DNA of 64,000 nt, taken from JAJYKN01 sp035516155. GTDB taxonomy: Bacteria; Nitrospirota; UBA9217. How positions within the stretch are numbered: position 1 is the first letter of the stretch; each line of letters opens with the position of its first letter. The notes under the pieces are model-generated. The model was not told where the DNA came from. It worked only from the letters and a program-made list of their open reading frames with translations, and made no database searches. Both the position numbers and the translations under genes were made by a program. Shown one piece after another: positions 45,680-54,311 of this stretch. The stretch spans positions 62,001 to 126,000 of the forward strand of contig DATJAP010000024.1 in assembly GCA_035516155.1 (NCBI GenBank). The letters run 5' to 3'.

Positions 45680-46006
45680 ATGAAAAAGTGCCCTTACTGT
45701 GCCGAAGATATTCAAAACGACGCGATAAAGTGTAAACACTGCGGTGAATTTCTGGATGTTTCCACGCCCCCACGTTTTGCGGAAGAAAAGATTCCATGGT
45801 ATTTCCGAAAAACCTTTATTATCATCGCATTTTGCTCTGTGGGACCTCTGGCGTTGCCCCTAATTTGGTGGCGGCCACAGACGACGCGAGCATGGAAAAT
45901 CGGACTCACGATAGGCATCCTTGTTCTCAGTTGGATATTGTTCCAAGCCACGATGGAGTCTATTCGTACAATCAGGGAATATTACAAGTTAATAGAAGGG
46001 CTATGA
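45680..46006 (+). CDS. Zinc-ribbon membrane protein
   Basis: 108 residues from the ATG at 45680, with GAGAG before it. An N-terminal zinc ribbon MKKCPYCAEDIQNDAIKCKHCGEFL is followed by two hydrophobic helices (IIIAFCSVGPLALPLIWW and IGLTIGILVLSWILFQ). The zinc-ribbon plus membrane-helix layout is common in small proteins of unknown role. Confidence 0.75.
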   Translation: MKKCPYCAEDIQNDAIKCKHCGEFLDVSTPPRFAEEKIPWYFRKTFIIIAFCSVGPLALPLIWWRPQTTRAWKIGLTIGILVLSWILFQATMESIRTIREYYKLIEGL

Positions 46007-46069
46007 GCAGAGTTCCCCTAGGGCACGCATGATCGTTTTGGATGACCCACGCACAAAGGAGGAGTCGAG

Positions 46070-46411
46070 ATGATGCTCGATTGGAATGATTATCATAAGC
46101 AGCTTGCCGCCACGATCGCGGACATCGGCAGGATCAATCCTGATACTGTCCGCGGGTATCGCGATCTCAGCAGCGCCCCTGCGAAGCTCGGGACACTCGC
46201 TCCCAAAACCCGCGAACTGATCGCACTGGCGGTAGGGGTCACCCGGCAGTGCGATGGCTGCATCGTCACGCATACGGATGCCGCAATTAAAAACGGGGCC
46301 ACCCGGGAAGAGATTATGGAGGCGCTCGGGGTTGCCATCGCCGTGAACGCCGGCGCGGCCCTGGTATATTCGGCCAGGGTCATGGATGCATACCTCGCAA
46401 AGAAAGCTTGA
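46070..46411 (+). CDS. AhpD-like carboxymuconolactone decarboxylase-family protein
   Basis: 113 residues. The redox motif is CDGCIVTHTDAAIKNGATREE (CxxC and the following His), as in AhpD-type alkylhydroperoxidases, with LAPKTRELIALAVGV before it. These reduce peroxiredoxins or act as disulfide carriers. AAAGGAGGAGTCGAG precedes the ATG. No peroxiredoxin gene is adjacent. Confidence 0.9.
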   Translation: MMLDWNDYHKQLAATIADIGRINPDTVRGYRDLSSAPAKLGTLAPKTRELIALAVGVTRQCDGCIVTHTDAAIKNGATREEIMEALGVAIAVNAGAALVYSARVMDAYLAKKA

Positions 46412-46544
46412 TCCGTATCCGAATGATCCAAAAGAACCAAACGATCCTGAGAACATCCCACTCGTCGTTTGGCACCGCCGCTTTGAAACGCGCGATTTGA
46501 CACATCATTAGGTGAAATAAAAACGAACGATATGAAAGATGTTT

Positions 46545-46860
46545 ATGATGAATGATCTGAACGTCTCGCGCTGGATGGGGATGTTTGGGCTAGCATGCGT
46601 CGACCTGTGTTTGAGCAGGTCCCCGCTGTAGAGGATGGACATGGGTGGTTCCGTTTTGGACGGCTCGGTTCTCGGCCAACATCTGTCCGCCGTCAAGGAC
46701 ATCGCGCTCACACGGATACTGCTTGGCCAGGGCGTTTACAGCTCGTGGATGGTATTTGCGGCAGGGCAGGCTTCCGCAACCTGATCCGTCAAGCGTGGAC
46801 AGGCCCGAGTGGATCAGCACCCTTGTCAGCTATGGCAGCCTTGCCGCCTGGAGCATTTGA
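46545..46860 (+). pseudogene. Shattered small membrane-protein gene
   Basis: Pieces of one membrane protein are found in all three frames in order. An N-terminus NVSRWMGMFGLACVDL with a stop is followed by IALTRILLGQGVYSSWMVFA in a second frame, GFRNLIRQAWT in a third, and RPEWISTLVSYGSLAAWSI with a stop in another. The pieces follow the pattern of multi-helix proteins with a ...LTRILL...FAAGxRxLIRQARPEY... middle. Three or more indels are needed to join them. The remainder up to 47063 contains no gene. Confidence 0.55.
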
Positions 46861-47063
46861 AAAACTGAAACATCACCTGATTCCTGGTCCTTCCTGCAGT
46901 CCAAGTACCACCTGCACCCCGAGAACGGATCGTGCACCAGCGTGCCTTCCACAACATCCTGCAGATAATCCGAAATTGCTATACCCACCGAAGGGTTGTA
47001 TTCGCCTCCTCTCTCTGCTATCATTGATCATAGGTGCGTATAAATCGAAGGGGAGGTATGAGT

Positions 47064-47657
47064 ATGAGAATAAGTTTGGTCAGCATATTCTTCGGGTTTA
47101 TCTTTATTGCAGCTCTGGTCTCGAATGCGCAGGCACAGATGTGTGGCTGCCTGGGTGAAAAAGGCTGGAGCATGCAAGAAGGCGGCATGATGGGCGGAAT
47201 GGGACACCACGACATGGGCATGATGCATGGCATGGGAGGCATGCAGGGTGGCGGAATGATGATGGGTGATGACCATCCCATGTGGAAACACCTGATGAGT
47301 CTCGGTCTCGATGATAAACAAAAAGATGCGATTAAGGCGATTCGCAGCAAGACGATGAAGGATATGATAAGAGCTATGGCGGATAAGCAGATCGCCGGCA
47401 TCGAGCTTAAAGACCTCCTTGACAAGGACCCCGTGGACATGAAGTCAGTGGAGGCTTTGGTGAGAAAGAACGAGTCTCTCAAAACGGAGATGTTTCTCGC
47501 TCATCTCAAAGCACGTGAAGAGATTAAGTCCTTACTGACGCCCGATCAGAGGAAGCGGCTAAAGGAGATGATGGAAGCGGGTCACGGAGAAAGTTGCAGC
47601 ATGATGGGTGGCGAGGCTGAGCACAAGGAGATGCCGATGCACGAGCATATGCACTGA
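47064..47657 (+). CDS. Periplasmic Met/His-rich ZraP/CpxP-like metal-resistance protein
   Basis: 197 residues from the ATG at 47064, six bases after GGGGAGG; two upstream ATGs are too close to or precede the site. Signal peptide (LVSIFFGFIFIAALVSNAQA). A Met/Gly/His-rich stretch of about 45 residues (GGMMGGMGHHDMGMMHGMGG) probably binds copper or silver. A helical region follows with LGLDDKQKDAIKAIRSK and LTPDQRKRLKEMME, matching the heavy-metal-resistance/LTXXQ family. It should act in the periplasm as a metal-buffering chaperone. Confidence 0.85.
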   Translation: MRISLVSIFFGFIFIAALVSNAQAQMCGCLGEKGWSMQEGGMMGGMGHHDMGMMHGMGGMQGGGMMMGDDHPMWKHLMSLGLDDKQKDAIKAIRSKTMKDMIRAMADKQIAGIELKDLLDKDPVDMKSVEALVRKNESLKTEMFLAHLKAREEIKSLLTPDQRKRLKEMMEAGHGESCSMMGGEAEHKEMPMHEHMH

Positions 47658-48004
47658 GGGCGGCGGGGATGCCGTGCGAAGAGAAGAATAGATCCGGAGG
47701 GCATGACACTGCCCCGCAGCTTTGATGCGGCGGGGTTTCATGTGCGTCTGATTGAAATTGAGGACACGTGGGTGTTCTGCGGAATGCCGAGACCAGGGGA
47801 GAGGTGACGAATGCCGGTTGCAGCTTGTGGTGATGTGTCTTTCCTTATAAGTAAATACAGTCGCCATTTTTCGGTACGCGTACAGTTTCATGCGGAATCT
47901 TTGATGTGAAGCCTCCCTAAGCAACTTTTCGTGTTTGAGCTTCCCCGCGTAATCCTCGAAACTCACCATAAGTATCGCCTCTTGCCGCTCCTACTCGAAA
48001 AGCC
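47658..48004. other. Gap before the HU gene
   Basis: About 350 bases. A moderate hairpin (47712-47735) follows the metal-resistance gene. On the minus strand a frame from 47969, with an AAGAGG site, starts MVSFEDYAGKLKHEKLLREA, which looks coding-like for about 40 codons and then degenerates. Confidence 0.45.
47712..47738 (+). terminator. Probable terminator after the ZraP/CpxP-like gene
   Basis: CCCCGC pairs with GCGGGG (47730-47735) and TTT follows. The 12-base loop is partly complementary to the stem. It lies 55 bases after the stop. Confidence 0.4.
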
Positions 48005-48033
48005 TTGTGAATCACTCCACGTTGGAATATAGT
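48005..48033 (+). promoter_or_regulatory. Promoter of the HU gene
   Basis: TTGTGA at 48005-48010, a 17-base spacer and TATAGT at 48028-48033, 43 bases before the ATG at 48076. Confidence 0.6.
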
Positions 48034-48075
48034 ATAGATATTGAGACACAAATCTACTCCACAGGAGGGGCGTCT

Positions 48076-48366
48076 ATGGCAAAGGCAATGACGAAGGCTC
48101 AGTTGGTAGCAAAGATAGCGGAAAAGGCATCTCTTTCAAAGAAGGCAGCCGGTGAAATCTTGAACTTCCTCGCCGAGGTGGCATACAAGGAAGCCAAGAA
48201 CTCGTTCACGTTTCCAGGGCTCGGCAAACTCGTACTCGTTCAGCGCAAAGCACGCATGGGCCGGAACCCTGCAACAGGGGAAGCCATCAAGATTCCCGCA
48301 AAGAAAGTTGTGAAATTCAGGGTTGCCAAAGCAGCCAAGGATGCAATCCTCGGCAAGAAAAAATAA
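48076..48366 (+). CDS. HU-family DNA-binding protein
   Basis: 96 residues from the ATG at 48076 behind CAGGAGGGGCG; the 69-base extension upstream overlaps the promoter. It shows MTKAQLVAKIAEKASLSKKA, the FTFPGLGKL turn, and the DNA-binding arm RKARMGRNPATGEAIKIPAK with a Lys-rich end. HU-like proteins bend and compact DNA. It has its own promoter and terminator. Confidence 0.95.
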   Translation: MAKAMTKAQLVAKIAEKASLSKKAAGEILNFLAEVAYKEAKNSFTFPGLGKLVLVQRKARMGRNPATGEAIKIPAKKVVKFRVAKAAKDAILGKKK

Positions 48367-48392
48367 TTACACCATCATCCCGTTACCACTTC

Positions 48393-48422
48393 AAGCCCAT
48401 TCGATTTTGAGTGGGCTTTTTT
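48393..48422 (+). terminator. Rho-independent terminator of the HU gene
   Basis: AAGCCCATTC pairs with GAGTGGGCTT (one mismatch) around a GATTTT-like loop, followed by a T run. It lies 27 bases after the stop. Confidence 0.85.
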
Positions 48423-49126
48423 ATTCACTGAGCCAGAACCGGACCCGACTTTCGAAAAACGGGACAGGTTGTCATCTTTGACCTTTTCCCCGAAAACGGT
48501 CTCGCCAAATAGCGGAGGGTTCTTATACTATAATCGCTACCTGGGGAGGAAGTAGCCATAGAAAAGACAATTGTGTTCGTGCGTGTAAACGAGTTAGCCT
48601 GCCTATTTTCTGATGTGTTGGATATGGTCTTTGAATAATGGCCTTCAAGCTTGTTGGAGTCGTTTTTTTCAACCTCATGATGTTTCAAGCAGGATTCGTC
48701 AGGCCGCTTCCCAAAATAGCCTCGTGCGTTGATGCCTGGGAATTACAGCATGCACGACAATCTGCTGCTCACCCATAAATCCCGCGTTTTTTTGTTTGAC
48801 TCGGAAAACAGAACCGTACTATAATGAATCACTTTAATATCACATTTCCCCTTTTCGACTTACCGTCTTACATTCATCTATCTGTTGGGCTTAAGGAGGG
48901 CAGAAAACTCGACCCGAATCCCACGATAAATCAACCGGCAACTTACAGGGTAAAGAAATTAAAAGCGTAGCTGGAAGCAGAGGAACATTCAACGAATATC
49001 GTTGAAGCGCTCAGCCATGCACGCCGTCGTTTACGTTGCAAGGTCTTGCATCATAAGTACCGCAGAAAGGGGCATTCCTGGTCTTTTTGATCTTCAAAAT
49101 TTCAAGGCAAAAGGAGGGCATCAAGC
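48423..49126. other. Long gap with a promoter
   Basis: 704 bases. No gene is seen. The promoter listed at 48796-48825 would give a 300-base leader for the YeiH gene, or a small RNA. Confidence 0.5.
48796..48825 (+). promoter_or_regulatory. Strong sigma-70 type promoter
   Basis: TTGACT, an 18-base spacer and a consensus TATAAT at 48820-48825. The next called gene starts 300 bases downstream at 49127. Confidence 0.65.
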
Positions 49127-50530
49127 ATGGCAACGGATTCTCGTGAAACAAAGGCAAATGCCGTTGATTTGCCGTCGAAGCCGGAGCAGATGGGCTGGAA
49201 GGAACTCTTCCTAAAAGAAGACTGGTGGGCGATCTATCTCGGGATCGGCATCGTGCTCATTGCGCTGGTCGCTTTCCTCAATGGAAGCACCTTCGTGAAG
49301 TCGCTCGCCATAAACCCCGGAGGATTAAAGTGGTCCTCCTTCAGCCAGTTGACGGACCACTTCCGCAGTAACATCCACTTGTACGCCCTCCAGTTGATTT
49401 CCTGGCTCATCATCTTCGGTGTTTCCACAAGGATCATGGGCATCAAGACAGCGAAGTTCATTCCATCCTTCATCGTTTTGTATGTGCTGTCCATCATCAT
49501 GTTCTCGATCGGCGGGTGGGTGGACGCTCCGAAATATAATCTGGAGCCGCCGCTTGTTGCACTCATCATCGGGCTTTTGATCGCAAACCTCGTCCCCCTT
49601 CCCAAGTGGATGGATGCGGGCTTCCGCGTGGAGTACTACATCAAGACGGGGATCGTGCTGCTCGGGGCGACGTTCCCCATCGCATTGGTTGCCTCAGCAG
49701 GACCGGTTGCCCTGCTCCAGGCCACAATAATCTCCCTGGCGACATGTCTCACCATCTATTTTGTCGCAACGAAGGTGTTCGGCCTCGACAAAAGGCTTGC
49801 CTCCGTTATCGGCGTGGGAGGCGCGGTCTGCGGCGTTTCCGCGTCCATGGCCATCGCAAGCTCGGTCAAGGCGAAAAAGGAAGACCTCTATACGTCAGTA
49901 ACGCTCGTGGTGGTGTGGGCCTTGATCATGATTTTCTTCATCCCCTTTGTCTCAAAGGCCCTCAATCTGAGCCCGGGAGACGCGGGCGCGTGGGTGGGGA
50001 CGTCGGAGTTCGCTGATGCGGCCGGTTTCGCCGCAGCGAGCGCCTATGGCCGCATGGCCGGCAATGAGACTTCCGCCATCCAGGCATTCACTCTCATGAA
50101 GGTCATCGGAAGAGATATGTGGATCGGCATATGGTCATTCGTTTTCGCGCTTATTGCCTGCCTGAAGTGGGAAAAGGAGGAATGCGGCGTAAAGCCCAGC
50201 GCCATGGAAATCTGGTGGAGATTCCCCAAATTCGTAATCGGTTTCTTTGTGGCCTCGCTTTTCATGACCACGATTACGGCGGGCTACTCCGCCGCGGACT
50301 TCAACACACTCGTAAAACCGGGACTGATCTTGCCAATCGTTTCCCTCAGGTCCTGGGCATTCATCTTCTGTTTCCTCAGCATAGGGCTTACGACCCGCTT
50401 TAAGGACCTGAAAGCCGCCGGCTTGAAACCCTTCGGTGCCTTTACGATCGGGGTTGCAATCAATGTGGTACTCGGGTTCGTCCTGTCGGTTTTTGTCTTC
50501 GGTGGCTACTGGTCGAATCTCGGCAAGTAG
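49127..50530 (+). CDS. YeiH-family putative sulfate exporter
   Basis: 467 residues with 11 or more membrane helices, longer than E. coli YeiH owing to an N-terminal ~60-residue region with an extra helix. Family marks are LVALIIGLLIANLVPLP, YIKTGIVLLGATFPIAL, VIGVGGAVCGVSASMAIAS and FADAAGFAAASAYG with a late MKVIGRDMWIGIWSF. The family (UPF0324) is annotated as sulfate or small-acid exporter; substrate evidence is limited. AAAGGAGGGCATCAAGC precedes the ATG. Confidence 0.9.
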   Translation: MATDSRETKANAVDLPSKPEQMGWKELFLKEDWWAIYLGIGIVLIALVAFLNGSTFVKSLAINPGGLKWSSFSQLTDHFRSNIHLYALQLISWLIIFGVSTRIMGIKTAKFIPSFIVLYVLSIIMFSIGGWVDAPKYNLEPPLVALIIGLLIANLVPLPKWMDAGFRVEYYIKTGIVLLGATFPIALVASAGPVALLQATIISLATCLTIYFVATKVFGLDKRLASVIGVGGAVCGVSASMAIASSVKAKKEDLYTSVTLVVVWALIMIFFIPFVSKALNLSPGDAGAWVGTSEFADAAGFAAASAYGRMAGNETSAIQAFTLMKVIGRDMWIGIWSFVFALIACLKWEKEECGVKPSAMEIWWRFPKFVIGFFVASLFMTTITAGYSAADFNTLVKPGLILPIVSLRSWAFIFCFLSIGLTTRFKDLKAAGLKPFGAFTIGVAINVVLGFVLSVFVFGGYWSNLGK

Positions 50531-50564
50531 TGCAAGCAAGGGGAACGTGCATTCGGAGGCGGTC

Positions 50565-50852
50565 ATGCATGGCCGATGTGTCAGCTGCAGATTCTTCGCA
50601 AACGATCCCGCGCTGATTGAGGCAACCTTTCCCGGGTTGAACATACTCAGTTCAGCGTATGCATCCGTACGGTCCGATGCGGGGATATGCAGCCGGCATG
50701 AATTTTTTCTTTCTTCCTGGCACCGATGCGGGGATTTTGAGGATGCCGATAACGGGGAAGCGATTCGACCCCCAGCCGGGAAAAACCCCAAACCCCATCG
50801 GGTGGAGAATCAGTCTCAGGATCATCTTGCTGGGCATCCTCGTCTGGGTTAG
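50565..50852 (+). CDS. Small Cys-rich protein (CxxCRFF type)
   Basis: 95 residues from an ATG behind TCGGAGGCGGTC, 35 bases after the YeiH gene. CVSCRFFAND near the start, then LSSAYASVRSDAGICSRHEF and SSWHRCGDFE give four Cys and several His, a likely metal site. After CGDFE the frame continues into sequence that looks better in another frame (next entry), so the true protein may end there through a lost stop or one-base shift. Confidence 0.5.
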   Translation: MHGRCVSCRFFANDPALIEATFPGLNILSSAYASVRSDAGICSRHEFFLSSWHRCGDFEDADNGEAIRPPAGKNPKPHRVENQSQDHLAGHPRLG

Positions 50853-50880
50853 CTACACGTTTCTCCTGGCGGGGCACTGA
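50743..50880 (+). CDS. Small one-helix membrane protein
   Basis: 45 residues starting MPITGKRFDPQPGKTPNPIG, with one membrane helix LRIILLGILVWVSYTFLLAG and a basic-to-hydrophobic profile. A TTTTGAGG sits before the ATG. It overlaps the previous frame by 110 bases in a different frame; the codon pattern favours this frame in the overlap. Confidence 0.45.
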   Translation: MPITGKRFDPQPGKTPNPIGWRISLRIILLGILVWVSYTFLLAGH

Positions 50881-51406
50881 TAAAAAGGGATGATGCAGAG
50901 ATGTGATCGCCGGAGATGCCATCCAAGATCCGAACTGCACGCACAAATTTTATACCATTTCTGTCTTGGAAACGAGATTCAATGATCAAGTATCAGGCGG
51001 GTGGTGTTTGAGCTGGCCGGCTCACTTTTGTCTGGGTTTTCTCCGTTAGAGAGTACAATCGAAAGATTCCCGCCTCAAGCATATTTTATACGTCTGCATT
51101 CGTTCACTTATACGATGTAGTTAACTCTATAAGCTTAGCCCGCCACATGGCACATCGCAGGAATCTTCGAAGTTTTCCTACACCCGTCCGACAATCGCAG
51201 CAGAGTTCATATACCATAACTGCGGATTTACAGGAAACGCTGGCTCCAACTCCGCCATCATACTCATAGCACGGAGGCCGAGATGCCGGCAGGCGACGAG
51301 ATTTCTGATGCGAAAGCGAGAATCCGGGTTTTTCACGATTTTGCGTGATGCCGGTCTTCAGGGGCCTGAAGAATTTATGATGCCGCAAGAGACTTTTTCA
51401 GCAGCC
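50881..51406. other. Gap between convergent units
   Basis: 526 bases between the small membrane protein and the end of hpnG. No gene and no clear terminator are seen. Confidence 0.5.
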
Positions 51407-52189
51407 TCATTCCCGGGACGTGAAGGTGGACAGAATTTCCACCAGCGAGTCCACGGCATTCCCAAGGTTCTTCGAAGCCTTTGCAGCGTTTCTCCCGAGT
51501 CTCACGCTTGCCGGGATAAGCGTTGGCTTTGCGAGAAGGAGGCCCAGGGCCCGCGAAAAACGGTACCGGCCTGTCCCGTCTGTTACCGCGAGAAGCTCCG
51601 GAGGAATATCCTCATCGAGCCGGTCGGTGATCGCGCGTACCGCGAGAAAGGGCAGATGGTTCTGCTGCGAAAGCTTTGCGAGATAAAACGTTTCCATATC
51701 GCATACGGGGAAGGGGAGGTCCCCGGGAATCATCTTTTTGATTTTCGATTTCGTCATCATTTCCGAGAGGGTAATGATGCTTCCCTCCCTCGCGGCGGTC
51801 CTCTCGCAGAGCTCCTTCCCTAATCGTCTGCCGAGGGTGGAATCTGGGACGGCATCTTCCGGGAGATGTTCGCTCTGCCGCGTCCTCTCTGCCCTGATGA
51901 GGAGGGAGCGGAAAGACCACACAATATCCCCGATCCCAGCATCCTCGTACAGGGCGCCGCCGAACCCGACGGACATAACAATGTCAGGGCGGCGCTCCTG
52001 AAGCACGCGCCGGAAAGCGGTTTCCGTGTTTGCTGCGCCAATGCCGGTTTGTATTGCGATGATGTCACACGCCGGATGCTGCTTTCCCTGCAAGGAGGAG
52101 GGACAGTTCTCCGGATTCTGCGCACGCGGATGGTTTTTACGTATGTGCCTTAATTCCTGCGGAAAGGCCGCAAAGAGCGCCGCGATCAT
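51407..52189 (-). CDS. hpnG: Hopanoid-associated nucleoside phosphorylase HpnG
   Basis: 260 residues from an ATG at 52189 that overlaps the dxs stop as ATGA. PNP/UDP phosphorylase fold: IIAIQTGIGAANTETAFRRV, IVMSVGFGGALYEDAGIGDIV, CDMETFYLAKLSQQNHLPF with the purine-site Glu, and AVRAITDRLDED. HpnG removes adenine from adenosylhopane to give phosphoribosylhopane. Dxs supplies precursor for the same pathway. HpnH, which makes adenosylhopane, is not in the window. Confidence 0.88.
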   Translation of the reverse strand: MIAALFAAFPQELRHIRKNHPRAQNPENCPSSLQGKQHPACDIIAIQTGIGAANTETAFRRVLQERRPDIVMSVGFGGALYEDAGIGDIVWSFRSLLIRAERTRQSEHLPEDAVPDSTLGRRLGKELCERTAAREGSIITLSEMMTKSKIKKMIPGDLPFPVCDMETFYLAKLSQQNHLPFLAVRAITDRLDEDIPPELLAVTDGTGRYRFSRALGLLLAKPTLIPASVRLGRNAAKASKNLGNAVDSLVEILSTFTSRE

Positions 52190-54087
52190 TTGGAGAAGGT
52201 GTACTTCCTTTCTTTGAGGATCGAGAGCGCGGTCTGATAGATCCCTTCCTGATCGAGAAGGTGCTTCTTCCTCAACTCGTCTTGCCGGCCCTGTTCGACG
52301 AATGTGTCGGAGATACCGCATCGCTTCACGTGTACGCCTTCTATTTCGCGGTCATGAAGCAGTTCGAGTACGGCGCTGCCGAAGCCCCCGGCAAGCACGT
52401 TCTCTTCAACCGTGACAACCCTTTTGGTCTCTGCCGCGACGGAGCAGATCAGTTGCGCGTCGAGCGGTTTGACGAACCGCGCGTTGACGACCGCCGCGCT
52501 GATGCCTTCCGCTTCGAGTAGCGTCGCCGCCGACAGGGCAGGAAGCACGGTATGGCCCAGAGCGATCAACGCGACGTCGCTCCCGTTTCGCAGGAGCTCG
52601 GCCTCTCCGATGTTGAAGGAACCGGGTGAACCGCCGTTGCCCGAGGGTCGCCCGGAGAGCCTTTTCACTTTTCCCCGTGGATACCGGATAGCGGCAGGCC
52701 CGTTGTGTTTCAGCGCCAAACCGAGCATGGCAACCAATTCTACGTCGTCCTTCGGGGCCATAACCACGAGGTTTGGAATGTGCCTGAGATAGGAAAGGTC
52801 AAAGAGTCCGTTATGCGTCGGCCCGTCCTCTCCCACCATCCCCGCCCGGTCGATCGCAAATACAACGTGAAGATTCTGCAGGCAGACGTCGTGAACGATC
52901 TGGTCATAGGCTCTCTGAAGAAAGGTGGAGTAGATCGCAACGACCGGCTTCAGCCCCTGTGTCGCGAGACCGGCGGCAAGTGTCACGGCGTGGGGCTCGG
53001 CGATGCCGACATCATAAAATCGTCCGGGATATTTTTCCGCAAACCGTTCGAGTCCGGTGCCTTCTTTCATCGCAGCCGAGATGGCGACGATCGAATCGTC
53101 GCCGGCCGCGCATTTCGTCAGGGCATTGCCGAACGCTTCCCCGAACGTCATCCCCGCTTCCGGAGCGCTTCGTCCCGTTTCCGGATCAAAGGGGCCGACC
53201 CCGTGATAAGCGGAGGGGTTTTCTTCGGAGAACCGGTATCCTTTGCCTTTTTTCGTGATTACATGAATCAGGGTGGGCGACGCCGCGTTTTTTATTCCCT
53301 CCAGGGTCACGATCAACTTCTGGATATCGTGTCCATCGACCGGGCCGACATAGTTAAATCCCAGTTCCTCGAAAAGTATTCCCGGCAGGAACAACCCCTT
53401 TAGCATCTCTTCCATCCTGTGGGCGGCCTTTGCGGCGTGTTCGCCTATCTTCGGCAGTCCGTCGAGAAATGTTTTTGTTTCCTGCTTGAACCGCTGATAA
53501 AACTTCCCCGTGATGATCCTGTTCAGATATGAGGAAAGGGCCCCGACGTTCGGCGATATGGACATCGCATTGTCGTTCAAGATCACGATCATGTCTTTTT
53601 TCCGCTGGCCCGCGTTATTCAGCCCTTCGAAGGCGAGCCCGGACGTCATCGCTCCGTCGCCGATCACGACGATAACCTTGCCGTGATCCCCGTTCATGTT
53701 CCGACCTTCGAGTATCCCCAGGGCCGCCGAAATCGAGGTGGAACTGTGCCCGGTGCCGAACACATCGTGCGCGCTTTCGTCGCGTCTCGGAAAACCCGAA
53801 AGGCCTCCTTTCTTTCTGAGCGTGGAAAAACGCCCGCTCCTTCCCGTCAGGAGTTTGTGGCAATAGGACTGGTGGCCCACATCCCATATGATCTTGTCTG
53901 TTGGCGAATTGAACACATAATGAAGACTGACCGTCAGCTCGACGACTCCGAGATTCGATGCCAAATGACCACCGTTTTGCGACACCCGGTCTATGACCGT
54001 CTGCCGGAGTCTTGCGGAGAGTTCCTTCAATTCATGGATCGAAAGTTCTTTTATGTCCGCCGGCGACGTGATAGATTCCGGAATCAT
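52186..54087 (-). CDS. dxs: 1-deoxy-D-xylulose-5-phosphate synthase
   Basis: 633 residues from the ATG at 54087 behind GGGAGGAAAGAG. It condenses pyruvate and glyceraldehyde 3-phosphate with thiamine diphosphate, the first step of the MEP isoprenoid route. Motifs: GGHLASNLGVVELTVSLHYV, WDVGHQSYCHKLLTGR, the ThDP motif VIGDGAMTSGLAFEGLNNAG with NDNAMSISPN, GPVDGHDI, and AIDRAGMVGEDGPTHNG in the pyrimidine domain. Its 3' end overlaps hpnG, so isoprenoid supply is coupled to hopanoid side-chain synthesis. Confidence 0.97.
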   Translation of the reverse strand: MIPESITSPADIKELSIHELKELSARLRQTVIDRVSQNGGHLASNLGVVELTVSLHYVFNSPTDKIIWDVGHQSYCHKLLTGRSGRFSTLRKKGGLSGFPRRDESAHDVFGTGHSSTSISAALGILEGRNMNGDHGKVIVVIGDGAMTSGLAFEGLNNAGQRKKDMIVILNDNAMSISPNVGALSSYLNRIITGKFYQRFKQETKTFLDGLPKIGEHAAKAAHRMEEMLKGLFLPGILFEELGFNYVGPVDGHDIQKLIVTLEGIKNAASPTLIHVITKKGKGYRFSEENPSAYHGVGPFDPETGRSAPEAGMTFGEAFGNALTKCAAGDDSIVAISAAMKEGTGLERFAEKYPGRFYDVGIAEPHAVTLAAGLATQGLKPVVAIYSTFLQRAYDQIVHDVCLQNLHVVFAIDRAGMVGEDGPTHNGLFDLSYLRHIPNLVVMAPKDDVELVAMLGLALKHNGPAAIRYPRGKVKRLSGRPSGNGGSPGSFNIGEAELLRNGSDVALIALGHTVLPALSAATLLEAEGISAAVVNARFVKPLDAQLICSVAAETKRVVTVEENVLAGGFGSAVLELLHDREIEGVHVKRCGISDTFVEQGRQDELRKKHLLDQEGIYQTALSILKERKYTFSK

Positions 54088-54284
54088 CTCTTTCCTCCCG
54101 TAAAGCCGATTTCGCGCTGAGAGGGACTTTTTCTCCTCGTTTTGCAATACAGTTCTAAGTATAGCAGGGAAAAGGGAAACAGCGGGTTATTTTAGGAGAG
54201 AGGACTTGAGTCATGGCTTGATTTCTGATACCATAGACCTCTCAAGAGCGCAAGAGATCGCGGGTCAGGACAATCTCCGTTGAC

Positions 54285-54301
54285 GTCCCGCGGCGCGGGA
54301 C
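54285..54301. promoter_or_regulatory. Palindrome before hpnI
   Basis: GTCCCGCG-G-CGCGGGAC is a perfect 8+1+8 palindrome ending 10 bases before the hpnI ATG, in the place of the ribosome site. It could be an operator between divergent dxs and hpnI, or a hairpin that hides the hpnI start. Confidence 0.5.
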
Positions 54302-54311
54302 GCGAAGCGAC

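Noticed and set aside
47844..47969. Minus-strand frame starting MVSFEDYAGKLKHEKLLREA with an AAGAGG site
   Set aside because: Plausible for about 40 codons, then degenerates and runs opposite the metal-resistance gene; too weak to call as a gene.
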